Source: Schoenoplectus triqueter (Eukaryota > Streptophyta > Magnoliopsida > Poales > Cyperaceae). Taken from it: a DNA stretch of 31,462 bases. The stretch's first letter is position 1. Every line of letters starts with the position of its first letter. Where the stretch lies: the NCBI GenBank assembly GCA_964058805.1, contig CAXKVV010001080.1, positions 1-31,462 on the forward strand, read 5' to 3'. This document shows, piece after piece, positions 1-9,123 of the stretch. A program made the translations under genes and the position numbers. The notes below the pieces were generated by a model, which made no database searches, had not been told where the DNA came from, and saw only the letters and a program-made list of their open reading frames with translations.

Positions 1-178
1 CCCAAAAGGAAGCCATTGTCCGCCCACTGCCACTATCATTAATACGCCCCTCCGCTTCATTTGCATGCTCCTCCATTTAGTCATCACATTATTCACATGG
101 AAATCACAACAACACAAAACAAATACAAAATGTCATTAAATAGTAACATATATAAAATTAAAAAAAATGACTTCTACG

Positions 179-340
179 ACTTTTACATCCCCTTGGTACC
201 GGACTTTGCAGCACAAGCTAAAACAAAAAAAAATCTAATAACTTGTACCTCCCTTGGAACCTGATAGCACAAGTTAAAATAAAAAAATAAAGAACTTCAA
301 AAACTTTTACGCCTTGTTGGTACCTGACTTTGCAGCAAGC
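179..340. repeat. Degenerate tandem repeat, about 62-bp unit
   Basis: Three imperfect head-to-tail units start near 179, 241 and 303 (the third partial). They share the pattern ACTTTTAC...CTTGGTACC...GACTTTGCAGCA followed by an A-rich tail. Copy C (near 28090) has only the start of one unit and then runs straight into the next part of module X. The repeat therefore arose or inserted in copy A alone, or was deleted from C. Confidence 0.6.
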
Positions 341-803
341 CCGGTCCACGGGTTGCAAGTTGTCCAATGCTAGGCCAGTCTTGTGCTTGTGTTGATTTCT
401 GCTTGTTTATTTTAGTCTTTGTTTCAATGCCAGCAAAAAACAAAACCAAACCAAACAAAAACACCATCATAACCATACCAATTAGTCACGATAACTGACG
501 AAAAATGAAAGAAGAATATAAAATGCACATTGCCTTATTTATTATATTATCCGTATTCATTCTCAAATTGCAGTATTCAGATCAACACCACACTTTCCAG
601 ACACTGAACTGAAAGCAAAATTTAGGCATGACCTCCACCTTACTCTAAAGGAACAAGTTATGACAAAAGATGTGAAAAAGAATTAAGTTTTCAATTCCAG
701 CTCACGATTTACCTTGTGGATATTTAATTTTTGATATAAGAAATTTAAAGAGTGCAAACCTTGATTTTTTTTTATCTAAATTCTCAAACTATAATGCTCA
801 CTT
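209..803. other. Copy A-specific insertion or indel within module X
   Basis: Copy C passes directly from the CCCTTGGTA block to the GACAACTTT block, whereas copy A has about 590 bp between them. The extra DNA holds most of the 62-bp tandem repeat and AT-rich sequence without a long reading frame. I see no clear terminal repeats or target duplication, so its mechanism is unknown. Confidence 0.45.
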
Positions 804-1044
804 AGAGACAACTTTCGGTCCATGCATAGCAAGCCGAAATTCGGGCACATTCCCTGATCTTTTACAAAATGCAGACAGCTAAGATATGAAAAAAATCAAA
901 AATCAAAAGAGTTAACATCAAATTTTGACTTCTATAATTTATTTAACTAACTGGTTCCAATTTTAGAATAAGTCTCAATATGAAAGATGTATGTGCAAAC
1001 TAGTATTAAATTTAAAGAAGAACAGAATAATTTATATAATTTAC

Positions 1045-1110
1045 CTCGGACTTGTCTTTTTGCAACATATGCTCATGCCATCCATAGCCATGATCATTAG
1101 GAAGACAGAT
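1045..1110 (-). other. Candidate 66-nt internal exon (module X, copy A)
   Basis: On the minus strand the block follows a TTGGCAG acceptor and ends GAG|GTAAAT, a good plant donor. It is 22 codons long and open in a frame reading ICLPNDHGYGWHEHMLQ and onward. The copy C counterpart (28341-28409) is 23 codons and open in the same frame (ICLPNDYGYGWHDHW...), but has lost both splice dinucleotides. The protein family is not recognised. The exon call rests on splice signals plus conserved reading frame, and is an inference. Confidence 0.35.
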
Positions 1111-1220
1111 CTGCCAAGTAAATTATATAAATTATTATAGAAATCAATCTTCTCTTTAAGAATGGACAACACTGAAGATGTGATAAGTTCAACATAAATG
1201 GTCATGGTACACATGGTAAA

Positions 1221-1889
1221 CGAGTATGCTCGTCTGTTAAAGAAAACAAAAAGAAAAAGAGTAAAGGAACAAAGCATATAGGCGGTAGGCAGTAAAATAA
1301 ATAAAATAATATAAATTGAAACCTTACTAAACGGAAAAAAAGAGGATACTACCTAGAAAAAGAATAGGGACTGTACCTAGAAAAATTGAGATAGTATGCC
1401 TATCTCTTTGGGACTACCTAGAAATATGAGAATGTTAAGGTTTTCTTTATATAGTTTCCAAATTAATAGAAAATATTAACTAACAGAAACTGAAACAAGA
1501 CACAATGTAATAGAGATTGCTTAGTATCAACTAGGGAAAATCAATGAAGAGTACAATGCAGAACTTCATTTGTTCACTGCTCTTGTTCAATGTTTTTATA
1601 TTGGTTCCTTTTGACAGTAAACATTATATATGTTCAGTTACTGGTCTTATTTATTATGCTTCTCTTACACACTTTGAAATGATAGCTAAAACCATAAGAA
1701 GACACATTAGTGCGTATCCTATCTGAAGAAAAAAAATATAAACAAAAAAAAAATGTACCTCAAAGATGCACTGACATAGACCTTTCATACCCAAATTAAA
1801 TCAAACAATGAGTTGATAAACAAGACAACAAGTTAGGTTTGGAAGAAGCTACCTCTGAGATCACAACTTGCCTTTACAACAACTTGGGG
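1221..1889. other. Non-coding spacer between modules X and Y (copy A)
   Basis: AT-rich DNA without a convincing reading frame. A 60-codon plus-strand frame at 1544-1726 has no recognisable domain and is of a length expected by chance. A short imperfect repeat of the phrase ACCTAGAAA(A/T)A recurs near 1350-1430. I see nothing else. Confidence 0.4.
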
Positions 1890-2860
1890 TAAATAACATG
1901 CATAAATAGCTCTATCATATCATTGACCACCTGTACTTTCAATTTCCTGCACAAGCCAAAATTAGATAATTAAATTAAAATTCATTAATTGTAAATTTGT
2001 ATGATAATTTCAGTTTGACAGCACAATCATGTACTAGCAGCTGGCAGTGGTGTGGCTGGTCCAAAAGTGAATACACAAACATTACTATAAATCTCACGAC
2101 TAGTGATCTAGTTATTTTGTTTATTGCATCTCTGCACATCAATATCTCACATTAGCTACCTTGGCACCAACAAATAAAGCTTTCAAGAAAAAGAAAGAGA
2201 TCTCACATCAGCACCAGCATAAAAAAAGGTTATTGTTACAACACTGCTACACTGGCAAACATAATTCAGTTGTATCCATGTGCCTTATATTAGTCTCTGT
2301 TTAAACTTTAATTGCATGTTCAACAATCTTTGGTAAGTATTATGATTCAATGTCTTATAAAATAACAAACAAGATGTAGAATATAAACTTCAAAATATAA
2401 ATTCTCTTATGGACTTTCTTATATCTAATCACTGTTACAAATATTTTGTTCTCCTCCGAAAGCGCAAAATAGCAATAAGGATTGTTTATATAGACTTTCC
2501 TATTTGTTCTTATATGACTCCAACATTGACCAAAGTGCATCAAGATGTCTCCTGAAAACCTAAGAATTAACTCATCCAGAAAAATAAAATACATTCACAA
2601 ATACTCTCTATTAATTTAACTAAGTTTAATCCAACATGGGAACGAGGAAGCAATGTTGACTCTTAACTTCTACACCTAACTTCTACTCAGCAATCACCAT
2701 AACACATTACAGAATTCCTGGTTACAAATGTCCAATGTTTAGCAAAAGGAGAAAAATGAAATAAGAGCCAAGGACGAAGTTGAACTTCTTGTATCAGGTC
2801 TAATCATCAACTAACCTTGTGCAATGTTGAATTTCAATGTTTCAGAGCAGTTCTTGAATA
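1890..2860 (-). other. Module Y of duplicated minus-strand unit, copy A
   Basis: The stretch matches copy C in blocks: about 1940-2640 with 25990-26660, and 2715-2860 with 27820-27960. On the minus strand an acceptor, TTGTGCAG, lies just before an exon-like block whose high end is at 1946; copy C has the same acceptor with its block ending at 26012. A 49-bp motif at 2033-2080 recurs in copy C and in region B. A minus-strand frame at 2355-2594 is conserved in part with copy C but is shifted there by a 1-base indel, which argues against strong coding constraint. Product not recognised. Confidence 0.45.
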
Positions 2861-3559
2861 ATGATGACCTAAAAGGACGAATTTCAAGTAAGTTGAAAAA
2901 AAATATATTACTAAAAAAATACAATATAACATGCTCTAATAGAACAGATCTAAAAAATATATTAATAATAATATAAAAAAACTAGGGAGAATATCAATAT
3001 ATGCTGATTTACACAAATGGACAATGTTATTCCTCCACAAAAAACAAAAAAAAAAAAGCAAAGCAAACGAAATCTTCATAAAGTGCTAAAACTAAACTAT
3101 TTGATATCAAAGTGAAAACACCTGACTGAAATGCTCTTAGAATTGTATAATATTTGAAATATGAAACTGCCTAATCAGCGACAAGGGGATGATGGAAAAC
3201 ACTGATTCTACTTAGATCCGCAACTCTAGAAAAAAAGAATAGCATAACATTATACCACTTTTTTGAGTGAACACAAATCCTGGGTATAACATTATATGTC
3301 AGTGCCAGAAATCAGCATTTAATATTTCTCGTCTCCTTATTGATTCGCTTTGGCTCTGAGGAGGAAAATATTGTGCTCTGCTAAAACAGAAGAAAGAAAT
3401 ACATCGAAATACAAGAAAATTAAGAGGAATGATAGCGGTGGATGCTGATAGAACGGTAAGAGAAGACTATTATGACATCACACTGGCTCGAATCAGCCAT
3501 TCATCTCTTCTCTACTCTCTTTTTTGGTTTCTCAAAGATCGGGGTAAGACAACGCGAGA
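2861..3559. other. AT-rich spacer between modules Y and Z (copy A)
   Basis: Poly-A-rich and AT-rich sequence with no frame worth calling. It may be the long first intron of the minus-strand unit if Z is its leader, but no splice site is decisive. The A-C similarity is lost here, and copy C has module X in the corresponding place. Confidence 0.35.
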
Positions 3560-3828
3560 AAAACTATCAGTGTTTGCTAATCTACACAAATGATGAACTA
3601 AGAGGAACCGAACAAACAGTAGCGAAATAGACGAAAATTGCAGAAGAGATACAAAATAAATTCTGACCGAACACGAAATTAATCAACGCTCGCTCGTCGT
3701 CTCTCTCGCTCGCTCCATCTGTCTCTCACATTCTAACTCGCGCTCTCTTTTCGGCACCCGCTCTGGTTTGGGGAAAACCCTAGAAAGTTTGTTCCATCCT
3801 CTCTCCCCTCCTTTGTTAAAGCGCTTAA
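3560..3828 (-). promoter_or_regulatory. Module Z: leader/promoter end of minus-strand unit, copy A
   Basis: Pyrimidine-rich on the plus strand (CTCTCGCTCGCTCC repeats), so purine-rich on the minus strand, as is common in plant 5' leaders. It is conserved in copy C at about 28650-29078. Near its upstream edge the minus strand reads CTAGGGTTTTCC, a telo-box-like start typical of plant housekeeping leaders. This orients the duplicated unit leftward, with Z at the 5' end. The Helitron has inserted directly upstream, which would displace any older promoter. Leader status is inferred from composition and motif. Confidence 0.4.
3775..3783 (+). promoter_or_regulatory. Telo-box motif (AAACCCTAG)
   Basis: The nonamer AAACCCTAG lies at the presumed start of the minus-strand unit, 45 bp from the Helitron end. 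Telo-boxes are a known plant promoter and leader element of translation-related and housekeeping genes. The copy C counterpart is degraded (AAAATCCAAG), so the element is not conserved between copies. Confidence 0.35.
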
Positions 3829-3984
3829 TCCTTACTCCTTATAAAAGGAGCTTGGAATATATAAGCTGTTATCTGTCATAAAAAACAAATATGAATCGTT
3901 GGATTAAAATCTAAAAAACTAAATATGATCGCTACCGTTCATTTGAACACAGTACAAAAACTTTTAACGATTGAAACAATTCTC

Positions 3985-4330
3985 GCTCAAGCGTGCATTA
4001 CTTTTCTGACTCCCCACTTCACGTTTTTCTCGAAAACTTTTTTCATTTCCGAGTCCTCACCCTTTTTCATTTCCGAGAAATCCCCTCCGACTCCCCCCTC
4101 TTTGCCCCTCTTTTTCCATCTCCTCCCTCAACCCTTCTTCGCTTTCTCCCCAATTCGATTGAGTTCTCCATCTCTCCTCCATCAAACCGCCTCCAGCACT
4201 CATCCTCTTCTTTTTTTCAAATCCTCGATTTGGCCTCTTCTTCATCAATAGAATCCTTTATCGACCACTATGCTTCTCTCTCGACCGAGATTTGATCGGT
4301 ACTCTTCTTTCATCGCATAACCACAGATGA
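3985..4330 (+). other. Pyrimidine-rich, leader-like stretch inside the Helitron
   Basis: Strongly C/T-rich on the plus strand (CCTCC, CTTC and CTCC runs), resembling a plant 5' leader. It lies upstream of the PDCD5 exons and in the same orientation, so it could be a captured promoter/leader, perhaps of that gene. Overlapping open frames of 100-108 codons here reflect low complexity and encode no recognisable protein. I could not find the N-terminal PDCD5 coding exons between here and 6538. Confidence 0.3.
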
Positions 4331-5228
4331 TAGACGCAACACCTCTGCACTCATCATGCTCTTTCCCTCTACAGCCCTCTCATGGCTTACAGAGGCATCT
4401 CAAGCTCGAATGCGCGTGCAAGAGAATGTGTGTCATTACGCGAAGAATTATATATTCATCTCTCTTCGCTTCTTCACCAGTTGCTTGTTAGTGCCCTCTT
4501 GGCATAGCTACCTACAACTTTTGTTTGAGATTCTGAACATGAATGTCTTGTTATTGTGCATAATAAACTTTAGGTCTTCCAGTTTATTTAGTTATTTTTA
4601 TGTCTTTATATTTTGACTGCTGACAGGTATAAAATGTCGATATCTTTTTTTTGGAATTTGTTGCATGTTTGGGCATTTGGGAAGGCGTGAGGTTATCCAC
4701 CAGAAGTTGGAAAATGGAGAAGCATTGAGTTTTGTAGTAAGTCATTGTGCGTGTTGCTGTGATCGGTAAATAAATTTTATGAAGTATACATGGTTTTTGT
4801 TGGGTCATCATGGCGCATGTTTTATCATAAAGTCTCACCTTTTTTGTTGGCCAATTTTTTTTTTGTTGAGGATGTATATTAAATCAAAGAAAATTAGAGA
4901 GCTTAATTAGAGGTTATTTTACACTGGCGCATTCTATTGAGCAAATTTGGTAAAAATTGGCACTGTAAAATTATGGAAAGATGGATATGATAATGGTGTG
5001 ATGACTTGTTTCTGTTTATCAATCATAATAGTTGGTCAAAAGAAATGGTACTTCTGATAAGGATTGGCAAAGATTGGTGAGAAGGAATGGTACATCTTTG
5101 TGCCAATGGACTGAAAGCGAGCTAATGGTGGCCGACCAAGTCGTACCACAGAGCAAGGATTTTGTAAGGCTACTGGGTCAGATCGATGGGTCAGCTGGTC
5201 TTCTTCCGTCGTGGTGAGCGATCACTTC

Positions 5229-6181
5229 CTATGTCAAGTCCTTGGAAGATGGGTCAAATCTATTAACCACAAAATTGATTTCAAATATCTTTGCTGACAA
5301 ATTCTTCACGCTGATACATTTGAAATCATCTATAAATACTACACTGGTATTACAAACCCATCTCAGTTCAAAGTCTCTCTTTTTTTTAACTGCCTCTTGA
5401 CCATCACTACAAAAGTAAACATGACATACTTGCAAACTGTATCGAAGCTAATTTTGTCCATTTAAATTAATAGGAGTTTTCAAAGAAAAGTAGTCACTGT
5501 CCAAAGCGACCCCATTTAATACAGATCATCAGACAAATTATCTGAATGCTTCATCTCTTTCGATTTCCAAAGAGAAAGAGCTTTTTTTATGAGTATGTCA
5601 ATATTGAGTAAGTATGAAGATAGAGCATAGATAGCTCTTGGTTAACAGACTTAGTCTCCATCTAGCACAGATTGAAAAAGTTCAGTGAATCAATTGTTGT
5701 CCACATCTTTTCTTTGAACAGTTGAGAAATTCTTTCATTTTAAGCTGATTAAGAACCAGTCATGCAACTTCACTCCTTTCGCAAAATATGTTCTTATCAT
5801 AATAATTTTCAGGGATTTGAGACTCATGGCGTCACCAGATGATTATTGTTGCCAAAGCTGGATACTGAGCAATTATGCCTGATTAGCGTTGATATGAGTT
5901 ATCGGATGCTCCCTAAGATCCAGAAAATGCTGCAAAGGAGTACCTAATTTCAGATTTTCTGGTATGCTTGATGCTTTTTCCATCACAAAATTACAAATAA
6001 CACAGTCTCTCTTCATAGGATCAGATTTTATATTTATTCTTAATGCCATATTCAGTGTTGGGTGCATCTCTACGACCGTCCCATAATCCCATTCCCCAGC
6101 TGTCCAATTATTACTATATTCAAAGTAGGAGATTTTAGTTAAGGAGGCCATGTCAGAATTGATTGGGCTAAACAATGGCAT
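5229..6181 (-). pseudogene. Unrecognised broken minus-strand coding remnant in Helitron
   Basis: Two minus-strand frames lie here: 5873-6181 (102 codons) and 5229-5435 (68 codons). The first has protein-like composition, with the phrases WTAGEWDYGTVVEMHPTL and CVICNFVMEKA; the second contains NTSVVFIDDFKCISVKNL. Between them the sequence has stops in all frames, so any gene would be broken or spliced. I recognise no family. It is antisense to the PDCD5 exons and could be a second captured fragment, which Helitrons often carry. Chance open frames cannot be excluded. Confidence 0.25.
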
Positions 6182-6537
6182 GAGCCTGATGAAGAGATGA
6201 TTTAGGTACTCTCTCCCTTATATCTATCTGTGTGTATGTGTGTGTGTCAGTGTTAACACTTATGTATCATAAATCTTTTTGGGTGATTTTACTATCTGTG
6301 GGTTTATTCAGTGTATTACATACATCAACTTGTTGCAAAATTTTCAATTTAATCTTCTTTTGAAATATAGCGATACTGTAGCAGTATAACAGTTGACTAC
6401 TGGTTTATAGATGTTTTTTTTGGTATTATGTGAGTCATTAGACTACAATATTATGATATTTGTGTGGGGGATATGCCTGATTAAAGGACATTATTTTGAA
6501 TATCTGAAAGCTTAGGTGCATTTGTATGAAATGACAG

Positions 6538-7518
6538 TTGCAAGGATAATATTGGTGAAGCCTGACAAGGCAAGGGGTCTGGAAGCTATTATTCTGAGGG
6601 CTGCGCAGATGGGTTAGATCACTAAAAAGGTTCTAAGATTGCTTTCAAATATTATGTTATTTTTAATCGTATTTGGTTCATTGTTTTCAAAGTCTAAATG
6701 AGATCATTTTTGACAAAAGTTTATCTCGTTGCTTTTATGAATTTGTTATGAACTTAGGGAGCAATTTAGTTGCTAAGGGGCTTTAGGTTGTTTTTCTATG
6801 GTGGGCTCTTGTTGCAACTTTCAATTATAAAATCTCTACCTTTCTATAAGTGCCCGATCATATTTTATACTATGGAAATTGTGATACTTTGTTTGATTTT
6901 TTTTCATTTGTTGGAAAAAATAGTCTCATCATGTAAGTTGATTATTTTTATGTGGTAGGTATATGAAGAGAAGCTTATCTCGTTGCTCGAGCAGATTAAC
7001 CCCCAAACAAGCAAACAAGCAAACAAACAAAAGTTACTGTAAGTTAATTACAACTTTAGTTATTCTCTTAAATCATCATGGTTTATGCTTATGACACAAT
7101 ACTGGTCAGGTTGGCTGTTATCTGGTATTTGTTTTTTCTGTTAGGTTATGGAGTTACTCTATTTTTAGTTAAAATTTTCAGGTTTAATATTGTGCCCCCG
7201 TCTTTAGAATGTTGTGAATTTGATAAAGGTCTTTTATGTTCATCAAATGAGTAGAAATTTGCAATTGTTCATGTGTAGCATCAGTTAGATATGAAGTTAT
7301 ATATAAATTGCTTCAAATTGGTACATAACCAATCTATAAAGCAAAATAGAAACTTTTTTATAATTTAAAATTTTTCTTGACTTTAATTTGGGAAAATGCT
7401 ATCAAAGTTTGGCCAACTTAGTTGCTGTCAATGGTTTATTGCTTAGTGGTTTTTATTTTGGTTGGACATAGTCACACAGATCCATAGCCGTAGGAGTGTG
7501 CTTGAAGATGATGATTAA
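6538..7518 (+). pseudogene. PDCD5: PDCD5 (programmed cell death 5) 3' gene fragment, degenerate
   Basis: Three consecutive exons of the plant PDCD5 family are readable. Exon 6538-6629 reads ARIILVKPDKARG, then ILRAAQMG. Exon 6959-7038 reads EEKLISLLEQINPQTSKQ. Exon 7480-7518 reads SRRSVLEDDD and then a TAA stop. Splice sites are present (CAG/GTTCTA, TAG/GTAAGT, CAG), so this is genomic rather than a retrocopy. PDCD5 is a small DNA-binding, helical-core protein linked in plants and animals to cell death. An in-frame TAG at 6615-6617 and an 8-nt expansion of an AAGC/AAAC repeat in the second exon (near 7010-7030) break the frame. The N-terminal exons were not found. It lies inside the Helitron, so it is a captured fragment and probably makes no PDCD5. 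Confidence 0.85.
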
Positions 7519-7918
7519 GAAGTCAAGATAAATTGTGTCCAATCTTTTTCTAGATGCAATTACAAATGTGTATGTTTCGCATCTATTTTGTGTCTTTCAC
7601 TTGTGTGCGGCAGTGTGTGGTTTTATTGAAATTAATTTAAATGTTGCCATCTCTGCTAAAATTGGAAAAACTTGTCTATTGTTTTTTGTTTTATCTGAGA
7701 AAATTCCATAGTTTTGTTGACGAAAAATTTACTTGATTCGTAACTTTATTATTTTTCCATGTCAAATGAGTACCTTCAGGTATCTATTTCTTTTTATTTT
7801 TCTATTTTGATTTTGCTTTATTTATTTCTTTTTTCTCTTGTAAATGTTATAACTATTCAATATACAAGCAGGGCAATTATCTTAGGCTTCAAAAAGAAAA
7901 AAAACACAATGAAAATTC
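7519..7918. other. PDCD5 3' flank within Helitron
   Basis: T-rich sequence after the PDCD5 stop codon, probably the captured 3' UTR and downstream flank. A 70-codon frame at 7759-7971 is low-complexity and runs through the Helitron end, so I do not call it. Nothing else is seen. Confidence 0.4.
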
Positions 7919-7948
7919 GTCCGCAGCATGGCGCGGGTACTGTACTAG
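7919..7948 (+). other. Helitron 3' terminus: hairpin plus CTAG
   Basis: Stem GTCCGC (7919-7924) pairs with GCGGGT (7933-7938), with two wobble pairs, around an 8-nt loop. CTAG lies 6 nt after the stem and is followed by T. This arrangement, including the CGCAGC...GCGCGGG core, is the usual look of plant Helitron 3' ends. Confidence 0.75.
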
Positions 7949-8325
7949 TACCTTCTAATGCTCAATACTGAAGCGAGCTGGGATATATATGTTTTATAAT
8001 GTGGGGACCCAGATATTGAAATATCGCATGGATAATTGCAATCAGGAGGCGAAGGTTTGTTTCCTTTTCTTACGTCGCAATGAGACGGACAGCACGTGCT
8101 GTTCTTTTGGATGTTTCTGGATAATGCCTGATGTGAAATTGTGAATCATATGATGATCACAGTTGATCTTGAATTATTTATTGCTGGCGTGAGATAAGAT
8201 ACTAAATGAGGTGGAGTATATCTTCACAAATTAATTAATTGACATATTCGATTTGCTTTTTTGGAATGCTTCGGTGATTGTCAAATGCTATGGGTTGATC
8301 ACGTGAGATACGAATGCGACGAAGA

Positions 8326-8422
8326 GTACCAAATTTTTTTATAGTAAATAAAATTAATAAATATATGAAATTGAGTACCAATTTTTTTTATAGTAAATAA
8401 AATTAATAAATATATGAAATTG
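8326..8422. repeat. Tandem duplication of element end, about 48-bp unit x2
   Basis: The two units at 8326-8373 and 8374-8422 are nearly identical. Each starts GTACCAA, runs through TATAGTAAATAAAATTAATA and ends GAAATTGA. The unit includes the last bases of the target duplication plus the end of the left arm. The duplication therefore happened after insertion and spans the border. Confidence 0.8.
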
Positions 8423-8869
8423 ATAAAATTATCGTGATTTTTAGCTCTCATAGTCAAATTCGAGTTTCAAATTTGGATTCAGCACCATGGCCTGAGTTTG
8501 AAACTCGGATTCAGGACCTGGCCCAAGTTTGAAACTCGGATCTAGTTTATTTATTTATTATTTTTTATAGGTTTTAATAATTTATTTAGTATGTTATTAT
8601 GTTTAAATGTTTATTTTTTAATTTAGATTTTAATATTTATTTTTTTAATTTATCTTTTTTTATAATATTTATTTAATTATCTTGTTATGTGTATTTATAT
8701 AATTAAATTCGTTAAGAGATCGAATTTATTTTTAATAAGTTTTATTAGTTTATTTTTAAATGTTTATCTAATCATTTTGTTATGTGAAACAATAATAAAA
8801 GATATAATGTTATAATAATTAAAATATAATTTAAAAAATATTAACACTGAGTACGTTAATCCATATTAT

Positions 8870-8884
8870 CACTACAACAAAAAT
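8870..8884 (+). other. CACTA-type terminus-like motif
   Basis: CACTACAACAAAAAT resembles the conserved end of plant En/Spm (CACTA) transposons. It lies in the spacer of the fold-back element. I found no inverted partner in the window, so it may be a solo end or coincidence. Confidence 0.25.
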
Positions 8885-9099
8885 CACTTTAGACAGTACC
8901 CGGTATAACGATTCAAAAATCAAAATTCAAAAACTAAAATCTCACGGATTATCAACCCATTTTCATTTGTTTTCTTATATAAAAAGAGAGGTGAGAGAGA
9001 CAGAGAGAGAAATAAGAAAAAAAAGAGAGAGAATAAATAAAAACCGAAATTTGATCATTTTAACTTCAAATTATCATATTTTTTTATAGGAAACTCCGA

Positions 9100-9123
9100 T
9101 TATTGAATGTATGTATGTATGTA
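9100..9123. repeat. ATGT/TATG microsatellite
   Basis: Short run of four to five ATGT units within the fold-back spacer, next to a GA-rich stretch at 8990-9040. Confidence 0.6.

Larger units (their letters stand above)
60..1220 (-). other. Module X of duplicated minus-strand unit, copy A
   Basis: This stretch is closely similar to 27978-28480 in two blocks: 60-210 matches 27978-28100, and about 800-1220 matches 28105-28480. Copy A has about 590 bp between the blocks that copy C lacks. On the minus strand there are plausible splice signals: a 66-nt exon-like block at 1045-1110 and an acceptor ending at 858. One frame of the second block contains VPEF followed by LAMH, and copy C has VPEFWLVMH at the same place, so the frame may be an old coding exon. 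I do not recognise a protein family. Because the copies are close paralogues, similarity alone does not prove coding function. It could be an untranslated or non-coding transcript. Confidence 0.5.
3829..7948 (+). mobile_element. Non-autonomous Helitron carrying a PDCD5 fragment
   Basis: The 5' end is TCCTTACTCCTTATAAAAGG, matching the TC-start and AT-rich form of plant Helitron 5' ends. The 3' end has a short hairpin (7919-7938, GTCCGC/GCGGGT around an 8-nt loop) and then CTAG at 7945-7948. The element sits between A (3828) and T (7949), the expected AT target, with no target duplication. Copy C has the uninterrupted site (AGCGCTAA|TACTG at 29078/29079), which independently supports both borders. 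No Rep/helicase reading frame is present, so the element depends on a helper. It carries PDCD5 exons in its own 5'-to-3' orientation and other unrecognised frames. Confidence 0.82.

Noticed and set aside
3925..4295. Two overlapping plus-strand frames of 100-108 codons
   Set aside because: The sequence is a C/T-rich low-complexity stretch and the peptides are P/S/F-rich with no domain.
7949..7959. Alternative Helitron end at CTAA (7955-7958)
   Set aside because: CTAG at 7945-7948 is at better spacing from the hairpin, and the empty site in copy C fits A|T at 3828/7949.
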